DNA of 11,019 nt, taken from the NCBI GenBank assembly GCA_026987225.1, contig JALSNB010000169.1, positions 1-11,019 on the forward strand, read 5' to 3'. Below, one piece after another: positions 1 through 8,148 of the stretch (positions are counted from its first letter, which is position 1; every line of letters begins with the position of its first letter). This stretch comes from Caldisericaceae bacterium. Its GTDB lineage: Bacteria; Caldisericota; Caldisericia; Caldisericales; Caldisericaceae. The notes below the pieces were generated by a model, which did not search any database, was not told where the DNA came from, and saw nothing but the letters and a program-made list of their open reading frames with translations. The translations under genes were made by a program, and so were the position numbers.

Positions 1-817
1 TGTACCAGTTTCCGAAATAACTCAAACCGTCCGAGTAAACAAACATTCCGTTGATGTTTACATGCTTTTCCGTAAAGAGTTTGTATTGCAAAAACGGGAG
101 GATAAGTGCGGCGCATTCCGTTGCGTTACTATTTATGATTTTTAGCCGCATGAGCTCCGCCCCCCTGAGCAGCACCGGTATGTCAATTCCTTCCACTGCC
201 GCAGAGAGCAGCCCTACCGGTGATAGCACGGAGTACCTGCCGCCTACAAGAGGAGGGATGTCAAACGTTTTTACTCCAGTTTTTTCGGACAGTTCCCTTA
301 AAAGCCCTTTTTCCGGATCCGTTGTGAATATGAGGTGCTCTTTTAAGTCCAATCCTTTTTCCTTCAAGATATCCGTAATGAGCAGGAAATTCTCGATTGT
401 TTCCGCAGTGCTTCCGGATTTTGTGATGATATTGAACATCGTTTTTTCGAGATTTAAACTGCTAAGAAGCGTGAGGGTTGAGTCCGGATCGACATTGTCT
501 AAAAAATAGATGCGAGGGGTATGCGTTTCGTTGTAATATATTCCGTTAAATGCAAAGTGCAGCAGCTGGTTTCCCAGAGAGGAGCCTCCCATTCCAACGA
601 CAACAAAATTTTCGTAATTTTCCTTGATTTGTGTTGCAGTCCTTACGATGTCCGTTGCTTTTAGCTGCATTTGATATGGAAGTTGCAGGGCAAAATATTC
701 GCCTTTTAACTTTTCGCTTATTCTTTCTTTAACGTTTTTCAGCATGTCGGAAGCATTGCCGATTTCGTCATACGGAATACCGTTTTCCATAACGGCATTT
801 GCATAATTAAATTTCAT
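1..817 (-). CDS. pgi: Glucose-6-phosphate isomerase, partial (C-terminus beyond the left edge)
   Basis: This gene interconverts glucose-6-phosphate and fructose-6-phosphate in the cytoplasm. Reading the minus strand from the ATG at 817-815 gives 272 uninterrupted residues before the window ends; bacterial family members usually run about 410-550 residues, so over a third is probably missing. Family signatures are visible in order: a glycine-rich phosphate-binding stretch VGMGGSSLG (residues 74-82), the sugar-phosphate loop TKSGSTAET (132-140), and VGGRYSVLS (191-199), which matches the classical phosphoglucose isomerase pattern. The last visible residues (YSDGLSYFGNW) fit the conserved segment that follows. 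The start overlaps the end of the upstream mutase gene by 11 bases (807-817). A strong ribosome site, AAGGGAGG, lies at 823-830 inside that gene, so translation is probably coupled. It is the last gene of the operon visible here. Identification rests on motifs and is firm. Confidence 0.93.
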   Translation of the reverse strand, partial: MKFNYANAVMENGIPYDEIGNASDMLKNVKERISEKLKGEYFALQLPYQMQLKATDIVRTATQIKENYENFVVVGMGGSSLGNQLLHFAFNGIYYNETHTPRIYFLDNVDPDSTLTLLSSLNLEKTMFNIITKSGSTAETIENFLLITDILKEKGLDLKEHLIFTTDPEKGLLRELSEKTGVKTFDIPPLVGGRYSVLSPVGLLSAAVEGIDIPVLLRGAELMRLKIINSNATECAALILPFLQYKLFTEKHVNINGMFVYSDGLSYFGNWY

Positions 818-2243
818 TTTTGCCTCCCTTGCTTAAAGCTTTGTTTATTATGTTTCTCCCCGTATCTTCAAGCCGTTTAAGCTGCTTTTTGTCGGTGGCT
901 TCGGCGTAAACCCTTATCTTCGGCTCGGTGCCCGAGAATCTGAACAAAATCCAACTTCCGTCTTTGAATATGATTTTTGTTCCGTCCGTTTCGTTTATTT
1001 TCTCTACATTGTCTTCCTTTTCAAGGGGCCTGATTATCGTTTTTAATGCGGTTTCCGTCTTTTCACGTTCGCCTTTGTAATTAAAATCCAATCTGTTCGA
1101 ATAGACGCTTCCGAATTTGTCTGTGAGTTCTTTGAAAAGCGCTTTCATCGATTTGTTGCGTCTCGACACGATTTCCAAAACGAGTAAATCTACAAAAATC
1201 CCGTCTTTATCCGCAATCCACCCTTTTATTGTCGCACCGCCGCTTTCTTCGCCGCCGAATATTGCCTTTCCTTTGACAACTGCGTCTCCTATGTATTTGA
1301 ACCCTACTGGCGTTTCTATTGATTCGTATCCGAATGATTTTGCAATTCTGTCCAAAAGGTGTGTCGTTGCGACCGTCCTTACCACGTTTCCTTTCATTTT
1401 TCTTTCGGTGAGCAGATAGTAGTAGATAATCGGCAAAACCATATTGGGCGAAATAAACGTCCCGTCTCCGTCAACCACTCCGAATCTATCCGCATCTCCG
1501 TCCGTTGCAAGCCCCAATTTTGCGCCGCTGTTTACAACTTTTCTGCGGAGGGGGCCCAAATTTTTTCCAGTCGGTTCCGGATGAAGCCCTCCGAACAGCG
1601 TGTCTCTTTTTGCATGAATCATCGTGCAGTTTGCAATGCCCCTTGCAACTTTCGGAAAATACTTTCTTCCGGTTGCAAAGAACGGATCGTATATTACCTT
1701 CACTCGTTTTTTTCTGATAATGTCAATATCCACGAGTTTTTTTACGGCGTCCGTGTATTGGTTTTCCTTGAATGGCACGATGAGTTTTTTCTCCATTGCC
1801 GTTTCGAACGGGATTGTTTTGATACTTTCCGGTTTTTTGAAGAATGCGTTAATTCTGCTCTCTATGTCTTTTGTCTCTTCGGGCAGTGCGGGACCGCCGC
1901 TTTTTGCCGAAAACTTTATACCATTGTAGTAAGGGTCGTTGTGCGAAGCGGTGATGTTAATCGCACCGTCCGTTTTTTTGCTTACCGTTTGATATGCGAT
2001 GACAGGGGTGGGAAGGTCGGTAAGTGAAAAATAACTTTTTATGCCGTATCCCGCAAGGACTTCAGCCGCAGTTTTTGCGAATTCCTCTGACAGAAAGCGC
2101 GTGTCATACCCGATGATTACGCTTTTCCCTCCGCTACTCAATAGATGCTGCGCAATTGCAAAACTTGCAATTTTTACGTTTTCAAATGTAAAATCCTTTG
2201 CGATAATTCCTCTCCAGCCGGATGTTCCGAAATGTATTTTCAT
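807..2243 (-). CDS. pgm: Phosphoglucomutase / phosphomannomutase (alpha-D-phosphohexomutase superfamily)
   Basis: This cytoplasmic enzyme moves phosphate between C1 and C6 of a hexose, most likely glucose-6-P and glucose-1-P. All four superfamily loops are present in 478 residues: the phosphoserine loop TASHN (catalytic Ser100), the metal loop DGDADRF (248-254), the sugar-binding loop GEESGG (331-336) and the C-terminal phosphate-binding loop RFSGTEPKIR (435-444). The GEESGG form, followed by GWIADKDG, resembles glucose-preferring members, but mannose or glucosamine phosphates cannot be excluded. The ATG at 2243 is supported by AAGGAGG at 2254-2260. The gene begins 15 bases after the glycogen synthase stop and overlaps pgi by 11 bases. 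In this operon it would connect glucose-6-P from the isomerase with glucose-1-P for nucleotide-sugar formation, or take glucose-1-P back into glycolysis. Nothing in the protein looks broken. Confidence 0.93.
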   Translation of the reverse strand: MKIHFGTSGWRGIIAKDFTFENVKIASFAIAQHLLSSGGKSVIIGYDTRFLSEEFAKTAAEVLAGYGIKSYFSLTDLPTPVIAYQTVSKKTDGAINITASHNDPYYNGIKFSAKSGGPALPEETKDIESRINAFFKKPESIKTIPFETAMEKKLIVPFKENQYTDAVKKLVDIDIIRKKRVKVIYDPFFATGRKYFPKVARGIANCTMIHAKRDTLFGGLHPEPTGKNLGPLRRKVVNSGAKLGLATDGDADRFGVVDGDGTFISPNMVLPIIYYYLLTERKMKGNVVRTVATTHLLDRIAKSFGYESIETPVGFKYIGDAVVKGKAIFGGEESGGATIKGWIADKDGIFVDLLVLEIVSRRNKSMKALFKELTDKFGSVYSNRLDFNYKGEREKTETALKTIIRPLEKEDNVEKINETDGTKIIFKDGSWILFRFSGTEPKIRVYAEATDKKQLKRLEDTGRNIINKALSKGGKNEI

Positions 2244-2258
2244 TTCTTCCCCGCCTCC

Positions 2259-3680
2259 TTATGGCAATGCTTTTATCTTTTCAAAGAGTTTCAGGTATGT
2301 TTCCGCAGATCTCCCCCATGAAAAGTCGCATAGCATTCCGATTGTCTGTATCGAGTCGTAAACTTTCCTGTCTCTGTACGCATTGTTTGCTTTTTTTAAC
2401 GTCTCGAGCAGCGCTTTGCCGGAATATTCTTCGAACGAAAAGCCGTTGCCGCAATGCGTGTATTCGTTGTAGTTATCGATCGTATCTTTTAATCCGCCCG
2501 TTTCCCGAACGACAGGCACGGCACCGTATTTGAGCGCTATGAGTTGTCCCAGTCCGCACGGTTCGTATTTTGACGGCATCATAAAGAAATCGCTTGCCGC
2601 ATATATCTTATGTGCAAGCGTGTTGTCGAATTTTATCAACGCTTTCAGCTTGTCAGGGTAAAGAGCTGAAAGTTCTGTCAGCGCATCTTCCAACGCTTTT
2701 TCTCCTGTCCCCAAGATAACGACTTTTACGTCTTCTTTCAGAAAGTCTTTCAATGCGTCCGTCAGTATGTCAACGCCTTTCTGCCCTGCAAGCCTGCTTA
2801 CCATGCCGAAAAGCGGCTTGTCCGAAATTTCAAATTTTAGTTCTTCCGCAAGTTTTTCTTTGTTTATCTTCTTTTTCGTTATTTCGCTGAGCGTGTAGTT
2901 CTGATAGATCATTCCGTCCGTTGAAGGATTCCATGCCGAATAGTCGATTCCGTTCAAAATGCCGATAAGCCTGTCTTTGCGCTTTCTTAAAATGCCGTCC
3001 ATTCCCACTCCGTATTCCGGTGTCTGTATCTCTTTTGCATAAGTGGGGCTTACCGTGCTGATGTAGTCCGAATAGACAATTCCGGATTTTAAAAAGCTCA
3101 CGTTTCCGTAAAATTCGCATCCTTCCATTGTGAAATATTTTCTGTTTATGTGGAGCAGATCCAGAATGCCCTGCTCGAAATTTCCCTGATACCCCAAATT
3201 GTGAATCGTAAACAGCGTGCCGATTTTCATACCGCTATCTTTTATAAAAAGAGGAATCAGGCCGCTTTGCCAATCGTTGAGGTGCAAAACGTCGAGATTG
3301 AGGTTAAGTTTTTCTATCGCTTTGAGCACCGCAATGTCGAAAAATCCGAACCGCTCCGCATTGTCCGGGTAATCTCCTTCTTTTGTCCCGTAAAGATTGT
3401 CCCTGTTAAAATAGTAGTCCTGCTCGATGAAAATTACAGCTCCGTTTTCTTCGTCCTGAACGATAATATTTCCTTCCATATCCTGAGAGCCTATCTTCAC
3501 GCTTATTGTGCCTGCATTGCGTGTGTTTCCGACATTTTTAACGGTTTTGTAGAACGGGAGGAACAAATACGTTTCGTTGCCCATTTCCCTGAAAACTTTA
3601 AAGAGCGTTCCTGCTACGTCCGCAAGCCCGCCTGTTTTTGCGAAAGGCACCGCTTCGCTTGCAACTATCCCTATTCTCAT
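2259..3680 (-). CDS. glgA: Glycogen (starch) synthase, bacterial GlgA type, GT5 family
   Basis: This enzyme transfers glucose from a nucleotide sugar, usually ADP-glucose in bacteria, to the non-reducing end of an alpha-1,4-glucan in the cytoplasm. At 473 residues it has normal GlgA length. The N-terminal Rossmann domain opens with the donor-binding motif KTGGLADV (15-22). Further GT5 signatures are LNDWQSG (134-140), FTIHNLGYQG (157-166), EYGVGMDGIL (222-231) and NGID (243-246). The C-terminal GT-B domain has SRLAGQKG (295-302) and the catalytic EPCGLGQ segment (373-379). The ATG at 3680 overlaps the upstream stop by four bases (ATGA), with AAAGGAG at 3688-3694 as ribosome site. No glucose-1-phosphate adenylyltransferase (GlgC), branching enzyme (GlgB) or phosphorylase (GlgP) is visible nearby. 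The immediate upstream gene is instead a GalT-family nucleotidyltransferase, which may be linked to donor supply. Confidence 0.95.
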   Translation of the reverse strand: MRIGIVASEAVPFAKTGGLADVAGTLFKVFREMGNETYLFLPFYKTVKNVGNTRNAGTISVKIGSQDMEGNIIVQDEENGAVIFIEQDYYFNRDNLYGTKEGDYPDNAERFGFFDIAVLKAIEKLNLNLDVLHLNDWQSGLIPLFIKDSGMKIGTLFTIHNLGYQGNFEQGILDLLHINRKYFTMEGCEFYGNVSFLKSGIVYSDYISTVSPTYAKEIQTPEYGVGMDGILRKRKDRLIGILNGIDYSAWNPSTDGMIYQNYTLSEITKKKINKEKLAEELKFEISDKPLFGMVSRLAGQKGVDILTDALKDFLKEDVKVVILGTGEKALEDALTELSALYPDKLKALIKFDNTLAHKIYAASDFFMMPSKYEPCGLGQLIALKYGAVPVVRETGGLKDTIDNYNEYTHCGNGFSFEEYSGKALLETLKKANNAYRDRKVYDSIQTIGMLCDFSWGRSAETYLKLFEKIKALP

Positions 3681-4696
3681 TTTTCAAGCTCCTTTCCCGC
3701 TTCTCTTAAAAATTCAGCCGCACGTTCCGGCGGCATCGGATTTATGTATAGCCCCGTGCCCCATTCGAATCCTGCTGTATGTGTGAGTCTCGGCACTATT
3801 TCTATGTGCCAGTGGTAGTGCGGAAGGTGCAGGTTGTTGAGAGGTGCCGAATGGAAGTAAAAATTGTAAGGCACGTTGGGAACAGCCTTTCCGAGCATTT
3901 TCAGCGAACGTTGAAGTGCATCGGCAAGGTAAGGAATTTGGCTTCTCTTTATATCGGCATAGTCAGAGCTGTGCTGTTTTGGCAGTATCCACATTTCGAA
4001 CGGGACGATTGCTGCAAAAGGCACGAATACGACAAACTCGTCGTTTTCAAGAACGAGCCTTTTTTTGTCTCCTACTTCCTGCGCAATCATGTCGCAGTAA
4101 ACGCATCTTTCCTTGTAATCGTAATATCTCTGCGCGCCGGCAAGTTCCTCTTTTGCCGTTTTCGGGAGTACCGGTGTCGCTATGAGCTGCGAGTGTGGGT
4201 GCGAAAGCGATGCTCCCGCTTTTTTACCTTTGTTTTTAAATATGATGATGTATTTGAAACGAATGTCCTTTCTCAGATCAAGGCATCTGTCTCTGAACGC
4301 CCACAAAATGTCTTCCACGTGTTTTAAGGGAAGTGTTTCAAGAGAGTCGAAATGGCTCGGAGATTCTATGATTACTTCGTGTGCTCCGATACCGTTCATC
4401 ATATCGTACATACCCACGCCTCTCCTGTTTAAATCGCCTTCCACTTTGAGAGCCGGGAATTTGTTAGGGATTACCCTTACCCACCAGCCAGGCGTGTTGG
4501 GCTGCGTGCCCGGTTTTCTGTATGCTAAAATCTCGGGCGGAGTTTTTGCCTCGTGCCCTTCGCAAAACGGGCATTTCTCAACTACGTCTTTACTTTCCGC
4601 TTCTTCGTTTTCTTTGAAATCACTCGGGCGCATCGCCCTTTCCACTGCAATTATCACCCATCTCCCCGTTACGGGGTCTTTTCTTAGTTCTGGCAT
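3677..4696 (-). CDS. galT: GalT-family hexose-1-phosphate nucleotidyltransferase (galactose-1-P uridylyltransferase or ADP-glucose phosphorylase-like)
   Basis: This is a HIT-superfamily enzyme that passes a nucleoside monophosphate between a nucleotide sugar and a sugar phosphate (or phosphate) through a covalent histidine intermediate. The 339 residues contain the likely zinc ligands Cys42 and Cys45 (CPFC), His115 (SPSH) and His166, the presumed nucleophile His168 in HPHSQ (166-170), and the C-terminal HYHWHIE segment (293-299). A second cysteine pair, CVYC (198-201), is also present. The loop reads GASLSHPHSQ, unlike the CSNPHPHGQ form of classical enterobacterial GalT and closer to GalT-like ADP-glucose phosphorylase of plants. 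The ATG at 4696 follows AGGAGG at 4702-4707, which overlaps the stop of the preceding GH57 gene; the gene ends in a four-base overlap with glgA. No galK or galE is visible. Family membership is firm; the substrate is uncertain, and a role in the GlgA donor cycle is inference. Confidence 0.88.
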   Translation of the reverse strand: MPELRKDPVTGRWVIIAVERAMRPSDFKENEEAESKDVVEKCPFCEGHEAKTPPEILAYRKPGTQPNTPGWWVRVIPNKFPALKVEGDLNRRGVGMYDMMNGIGAHEVIIESPSHFDSLETLPLKHVEDILWAFRDRCLDLRKDIRFKYIIIFKNKGKKAGASLSHPHSQLIATPVLPKTAKEELAGAQRYYDYKERCVYCDMIAQEVGDKKRLVLENDEFVVFVPFAAIVPFEMWILPKQHSSDYADIKRSQIPYLADALQRSLKMLGKAVPNVPYNFYFHSAPLNNLHLPHYHWHIEIVPRLTHTAGFEWGTGLYINPMPPERAAEFLREAGKELEK

Positions 4697-4705
4697 TTAA
4701 ACCTC

Positions 4706-6634
4706 CTAATCAAATTTCAATTTTACGCCAATTCTTTTTTCTCTTATTATACCTTTTTTGCTGAAAATGAAAGTGAGGCCCTGAAACGTCTTTTCAAAGC
4801 CGCTTTCCGATTGCGATACCGTGTATATAGGGAACGTCCAGAGCGTTAATTTTTCGGAAAACTCAATATTTATCTTTATTTGCTGTATGAAGTCCTCTAT
4901 CAGGAATGTGTCTCCGCTTGTTTCCGTAAAGGCGGTATAAGGTTTGTCGTTTATCTTCATTCCGTCTTTAAACAGCATAAAATTCATTTCCACTCCGAAG
5001 AAAAGAAACATCTCCCTTTCCGCTTTAAGTGTGTATAAAGCTTCAAGCACTCTTTCGTTTTTCGGAATGGTAAACTTTTTACTGAGAGTGATTTCTTCCC
5101 AATCTTCACCGTGCCAGACGTGTCCGTCTCTTTTCATTCGTATGTATAGGTTTTCTTCGTCTTTGTCCGTGCTTCCTTCGAACGGCTCGGATACGAAATC
5201 TCCCTGCTCTCCGAAATTCATTTGGTAAACCCTCTTGGCTGTTGTGTCTTCCCTGAAGAAATGATCAACGAAAGACGCCCTTCTGTACCAATCGTATATG
5301 AGGAATTTGTCGAGATCATTCTCCTTTGCTCTGACGATTTCGTGAATCGTTTTTACTCCGTTCGTATCCTGATTTTTTCCGCTGAGTTCCCTGATTTTTT
5401 TATGATAGGGCTCCTCTCTTCTTGTCAGCACGTTCAACAGATTTATGTTTTTTACTTTATCGTCCAATTCGTAGATTGCCCCGCCTGTTTTTTGAAAATA
5501 CGCATTCAGCAGAGGCGTTTCGGCGATGATTTCGCTTTCACCGTCAAGATTAATGTCCGTCTCTTTTACGTCGAACGGATTTTTTTCTATCTTTTTTTCC
5601 GCTTTTATCGCATTTTCATATACGCTTATCCTGAGGTGCGGAAGATAGAGCCCGCCGAAAACACCGTGCCAATAGGCATCGTTTGCTTCGCTTTTCAGCA
5701 GTTCGTCGGGAACAATATCCGCTTTTCCGCTCAAATAAATGCACTTTTTATTCATGTCATTTGCTTCGGGGTATTTCAAAAGGAAGTTTCTGAAATTTCC
5801 GTTCGACCACTCCATCATTTCTTCATACGAACATTCTTTAAGGTATGTTCTGCCAGCGGGCGCATGATTTTTGACGTATTCCATAGGGAGAACCATTTTT
5901 ATACGGCTGATTTCCTTTTCTATCCTTTCCGTAAATTCCTTGAGCCACCCTTCTTCGTAAACGTATTTGAACGTTCCTGGCCATACGCCGAACTTTTCGC
6001 CGTCGTCTCCGAGCAGTTCCATAGAGATACCGTTTTTGTCCTGTTCCAAAAGGTATTCGAACACTTTGTTTACGCTTTTGAACGGTATGAGGTAGCGGAG
6101 TTTTTTGCTGATCGGGAAAATCTTGAGCGGTTTCCCTTCCGTTTCGGTGATAAAATAACCGTTTAAATTTTTCTCGTTTATTCCGGAATTTTTGAAGTGC
6201 GTATCGTCCAAAAACGTATACCTTATGCCGGAGTCCGAAAGTGTTTTTGCAATTTGCTGCTCCCACACCCTTTCTGCAAGCCAGTAACCTCGAGGCCTTA
6301 CTTTGAATAATTTTTCGATGTAGTCGTTCATTCTGTTTATCTGCTCTTTCCTGTCCCTTTCCGTTAAGAGAGGAAGCACCGGCTCGTACAGCCCGCCCGA
6401 GATAATTTCGCACCTCTTCTGCCCTACGAGGTATCTCAATTTTTCTATGAATTCCGGATGTTTCCTTTCGATATACTGCATCAAGTATCCGGAAAAATGT
6501 ATGCCGAACCTGAAATCCTTTGCATCTATTACTGCGTCTATAAAAGGCTTGTAAGATTTTTTATACGCTTCTTCTATTACGTAGTCGAAATTTCCCACGG
6601 GTTGGTGGTTGTGTATTACAAATATTAAGTTCAT
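4706..6634 (-). CDS. GH57 4-alpha-glucanotransferase / alpha-amylase
   Basis: This enzyme probably cuts and re-joins alpha-1,4-glucan chains in the cytoplasm; there is no signal peptide. The N-terminal GH57 barrel contains HNHQP (8-12), GGLYEP (80-85), YWLAERVWE (117-125) with the presumed nucleophile Glu121, and GDDGEKFGVWPGT (209-221) with the presumed acid/base aspartate at 210 or 211. LPHLR (331-335) lies near the end of the catalytic part. About 300 further residues, rich in beta-like sequence (for example VSEPFEG, DGHVWHGE), fit the beta-sandwich C-terminal domains of the Thermococcus 4-alpha-glucanotransferase group, and the total of 642 residues agrees with that group. The ATG at 6634 overlaps the previous stop by four bases, with GGAGG at 6639-6643. 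It ends nine bases before the galT-like gene. Amylase rather than transferase activity is possible; the two are hard to separate by motif. Confidence 0.9.
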   Translation of the reverse strand: MNLIFVIHNHQPVGNFDYVIEEAYKKSYKPFIDAVIDAKDFRFGIHFSGYLMQYIERKHPEFIEKLRYLVGQKRCEIISGGLYEPVLPLLTERDRKEQINRMNDYIEKLFKVRPRGYWLAERVWEQQIAKTLSDSGIRYTFLDDTHFKNSGINEKNLNGYFITETEGKPLKIFPISKKLRYLIPFKSVNKVFEYLLEQDKNGISMELLGDDGEKFGVWPGTFKYVYEEGWLKEFTERIEKEISRIKMVLPMEYVKNHAPAGRTYLKECSYEEMMEWSNGNFRNFLLKYPEANDMNKKCIYLSGKADIVPDELLKSEANDAYWHGVFGGLYLPHLRISVYENAIKAEKKIEKNPFDVKETDINLDGESEIIAETPLLNAYFQKTGGAIYELDDKVKNINLLNVLTRREEPYHKKIRELSGKNQDTNGVKTIHEIVRAKENDLDKFLIYDWYRRASFVDHFFREDTTAKRVYQMNFGEQGDFVSEPFEGSTDKDEENLYIRMKRDGHVWHGEDWEEITLSKKFTIPKNERVLEALYTLKAEREMFLFFGVEMNFMLFKDGMKINDKPYTAFTETSGDTFLIEDFIQQIKINIEFSEKLTLWTFPIYTVSQSESGFEKTFQGLTFIFSKKGIIREKRIGVKLKFD

Positions 6635-8091
6635 TTTGCCTCCTTAATAGGGTAGTTTAAATACGGCGGAACTTTTTCGTTTTGCAACTTGTATGCGCTA
6701 ATGAGGTGCATTCTGAAAAGATAATCGAAACTGAAGTCCACTTCTTTTTTATGAAAATCGCTGAACCACCAGAACGTATCACTTCCTTCCGCTATGTAAA
6801 GTTCTTTCAATGCGTCTTCGCTGCCAAGTTTCTCGCGGGCGTTTATCAGGTAATCCCATGCGATATTGCTCTCTTTGTGGCCTATCCACGTGTCAAAATA
6901 TCCGTTTATCCATGAGCCGGGATGAATGCTTTCCATTTCTCCTTCCGCCTCTGCCTCCGAGCCCGAAACGGTAATTTCCTCTATTTTTGAAAACCATGCT
7001 TTCAGGAAGTCGATACCGCTGTTCGGATAGAATTCCCACGGGTTTTCTCCGTCCAAAATAACGACTTTTGTTTTTTCGGCGCTTTGCACGGCGTTGTAAA
7101 AATCGTCTGCCGCATTAGCGGGCTGCATTTTGTTGTAAACAAAACCGATTTTATCCGATAAAGCATGATCTCTGAAAAGTATTTTCATTCCGTGTGCATT
7201 CCATACGCTTGAATCGGGCGGCCCGTTTGTTTTGCTCATTCTGAGAACCGCTTCGTCCGTGCCGATCCATTCTATTCCGTTCTCCTTTATTAGCTCTACC
7301 GCTTCGTTCGAGATGCTTCCTTCAGCAGGCCACATCCCTTGAGGCTTTTTTCCGAATGTTTTTTCGAATATTTCGATAGCCGTTTTAATTTGTTTCGACG
7401 CATCTTCAGGGTGCATGAAACGCCCGTAAGGAAGAATCGAATCCTCTTTGCTCTCCTTTGCACTGTTCGAATCAATGAGGAGCGGTAAAATCGGGTGGTA
7501 AAAAGGTGTAATCGTAAGTTCTATTTGTCCGCTTTCATAGAGATTTTTGTACATACCGATAAGAGAGCCGATAATTTTGTTTTCCGTCTGTTTTATGAGC
7601 TGCTTGTCCTGCTCCGTAAAATTCCTCTCTTTTGCTTTCAATGCTTTTACGTCTTCTATGAGCGGAGAAAAAGCGGAAAGGCTGAACAATACTTGGGCGT
7701 CCCTTATCTCGTCAGTTGAAAATTTTTCTCTTCTTTCTTTTTTGGAAAGCAGTTCTTTGAACCTTGCCGAATTTGCATTGGGAAGCGGAACGAGAAAGTG
7801 TAGAATGATAAAATTGATTTCGCTTTCCGTAAGGCTTTTTGCATCTTTTTCTTCAAGCGCTTTGTAATATTCGTTTACGTTATTTTCCGCATAGTCCGAG
7901 ATTTGTTTTATCAAAATTCCGGAAAAGTTTATGTTTATTCGGGCGGGGTACGTGCTTAGCAATTTTGCAACCGTGTAGTATCCGCTCAACGCGTGCCTTC
8001 TTACCCATGGGAGATACTGTGTTTTGCTGACGGGGTCGAAATAATCCGGTTGATGCATATGAAGCCACACGACAACGTTATTTTTTTTCAT
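6631..8091 (-). CDS. GH57 amylopullulanase-like alpha-glucosidic hydrolase, cytoplasmic
   Basis: This is a second, clearly different GH57 enzyme, the first gene of the operon. Its 486 residues show HMHQP (11-15), TPFYHPILP (195-203), GMWPAEGS (252-259) with the presumed nucleophile Glu257, LDGENPWEFYP (346-356) with the presumed acid/base Asp347, and EGSDTFWWF (435-443). The GSWINGYFDTWIG stretch (392-404) before the last motif also matches the catalytic module of GH57 amylopullulanases, which cleave alpha-1,4 and often alpha-1,6 links. It lacks a signal peptide and the extra binding modules of secreted amylopullulanases, so an intracellular role in glycogen or maltodextrin breakdown is likely. 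The ATG at 8091 follows AAAGGAG at 8101-8107. Its stop overlaps the start of the next GH57 gene by four bases. Debranching activity is inferred from family resemblance only. Confidence 0.9.
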   Translation of the reverse strand: MKKNNVVVWLHMHQPDYFDPVSKTQYLPWVRRHALSGYYTVAKLLSTYPARININFSGILIKQISDYAENNVNEYYKALEEKDAKSLTESEINFIILHFLVPLPNANSARFKELLSKKERREKFSTDEIRDAQVLFSLSAFSPLIEDVKALKAKERNFTEQDKQLIKQTENKIIGSLIGMYKNLYESGQIELTITPFYHPILPLLIDSNSAKESKEDSILPYGRFMHPEDASKQIKTAIEIFEKTFGKKPQGMWPAEGSISNEAVELIKENGIEWIGTDEAVLRMSKTNGPPDSSVWNAHGMKILFRDHALSDKIGFVYNKMQPANAADDFYNAVQSAEKTKVVILDGENPWEFYPNSGIDFLKAWFSKIEEITVSGSEAEAEGEMESIHPGSWINGYFDTWIGHKESNIAWDYLINAREKLGSEDALKELYIAEGSDTFWWFSDFHKKEVDFSFDYLFRMHLISAYKLQNEKVPPYLNYPIKEAK

Positions 8092-8120
8092 TCTTCAAAC
8101 TCCTTTGCATTTTTTAAAAC

Positions 8121-8148
8121 TTGACTATATTTTATATAAAACTATAAT
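8121..8148 (+). promoter_or_regulatory. Near-consensus sigma70-type promoter for the ABC ATPase gene
   Basis: TTGACT (8121-8126) and a perfect TATAAT (8143-8148) are spaced by 16 bases. The transcript would begin near 8155, about 40 bases before the ATG at 8196. The spacer contains a perfect 12-base palindrome, TTTTATATAAAA (8130-8141), and the hexamer ACTATA occurs on both sides of it (8124-8129, 8141-8146). These could be an operator, although such AT-rich symmetry may also be chance. Confidence 0.7.

Noticed and set aside
51..509. Plus-strand open frame antisense to the left-edge gene
   Set aside because: The minus strand encodes glucose-6-phosphate isomerase with clear motifs through this interval, so the plus frame is a shadow.
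5222..6166. Long plus-strand open frame of 314 codons antisense to the second GH57 gene
   Set aside because: It is fully antisense to a gene with all GH57 motifs. It opens without a ribosome site, and its Phe-rich, Cys-containing sequence looks like a frame shadow.
1..8091. Frequent TTTCCG/CGGAAA hexamers across the operon, considered as an uptake or Chi-like signal
   Set aside because: In the genes the hexamer falls in varied codon contexts that fit preferred codons such as ACG, TCC and GAA, and no longer flanking consensus was noticed; codon usage is a sufficient explanation.
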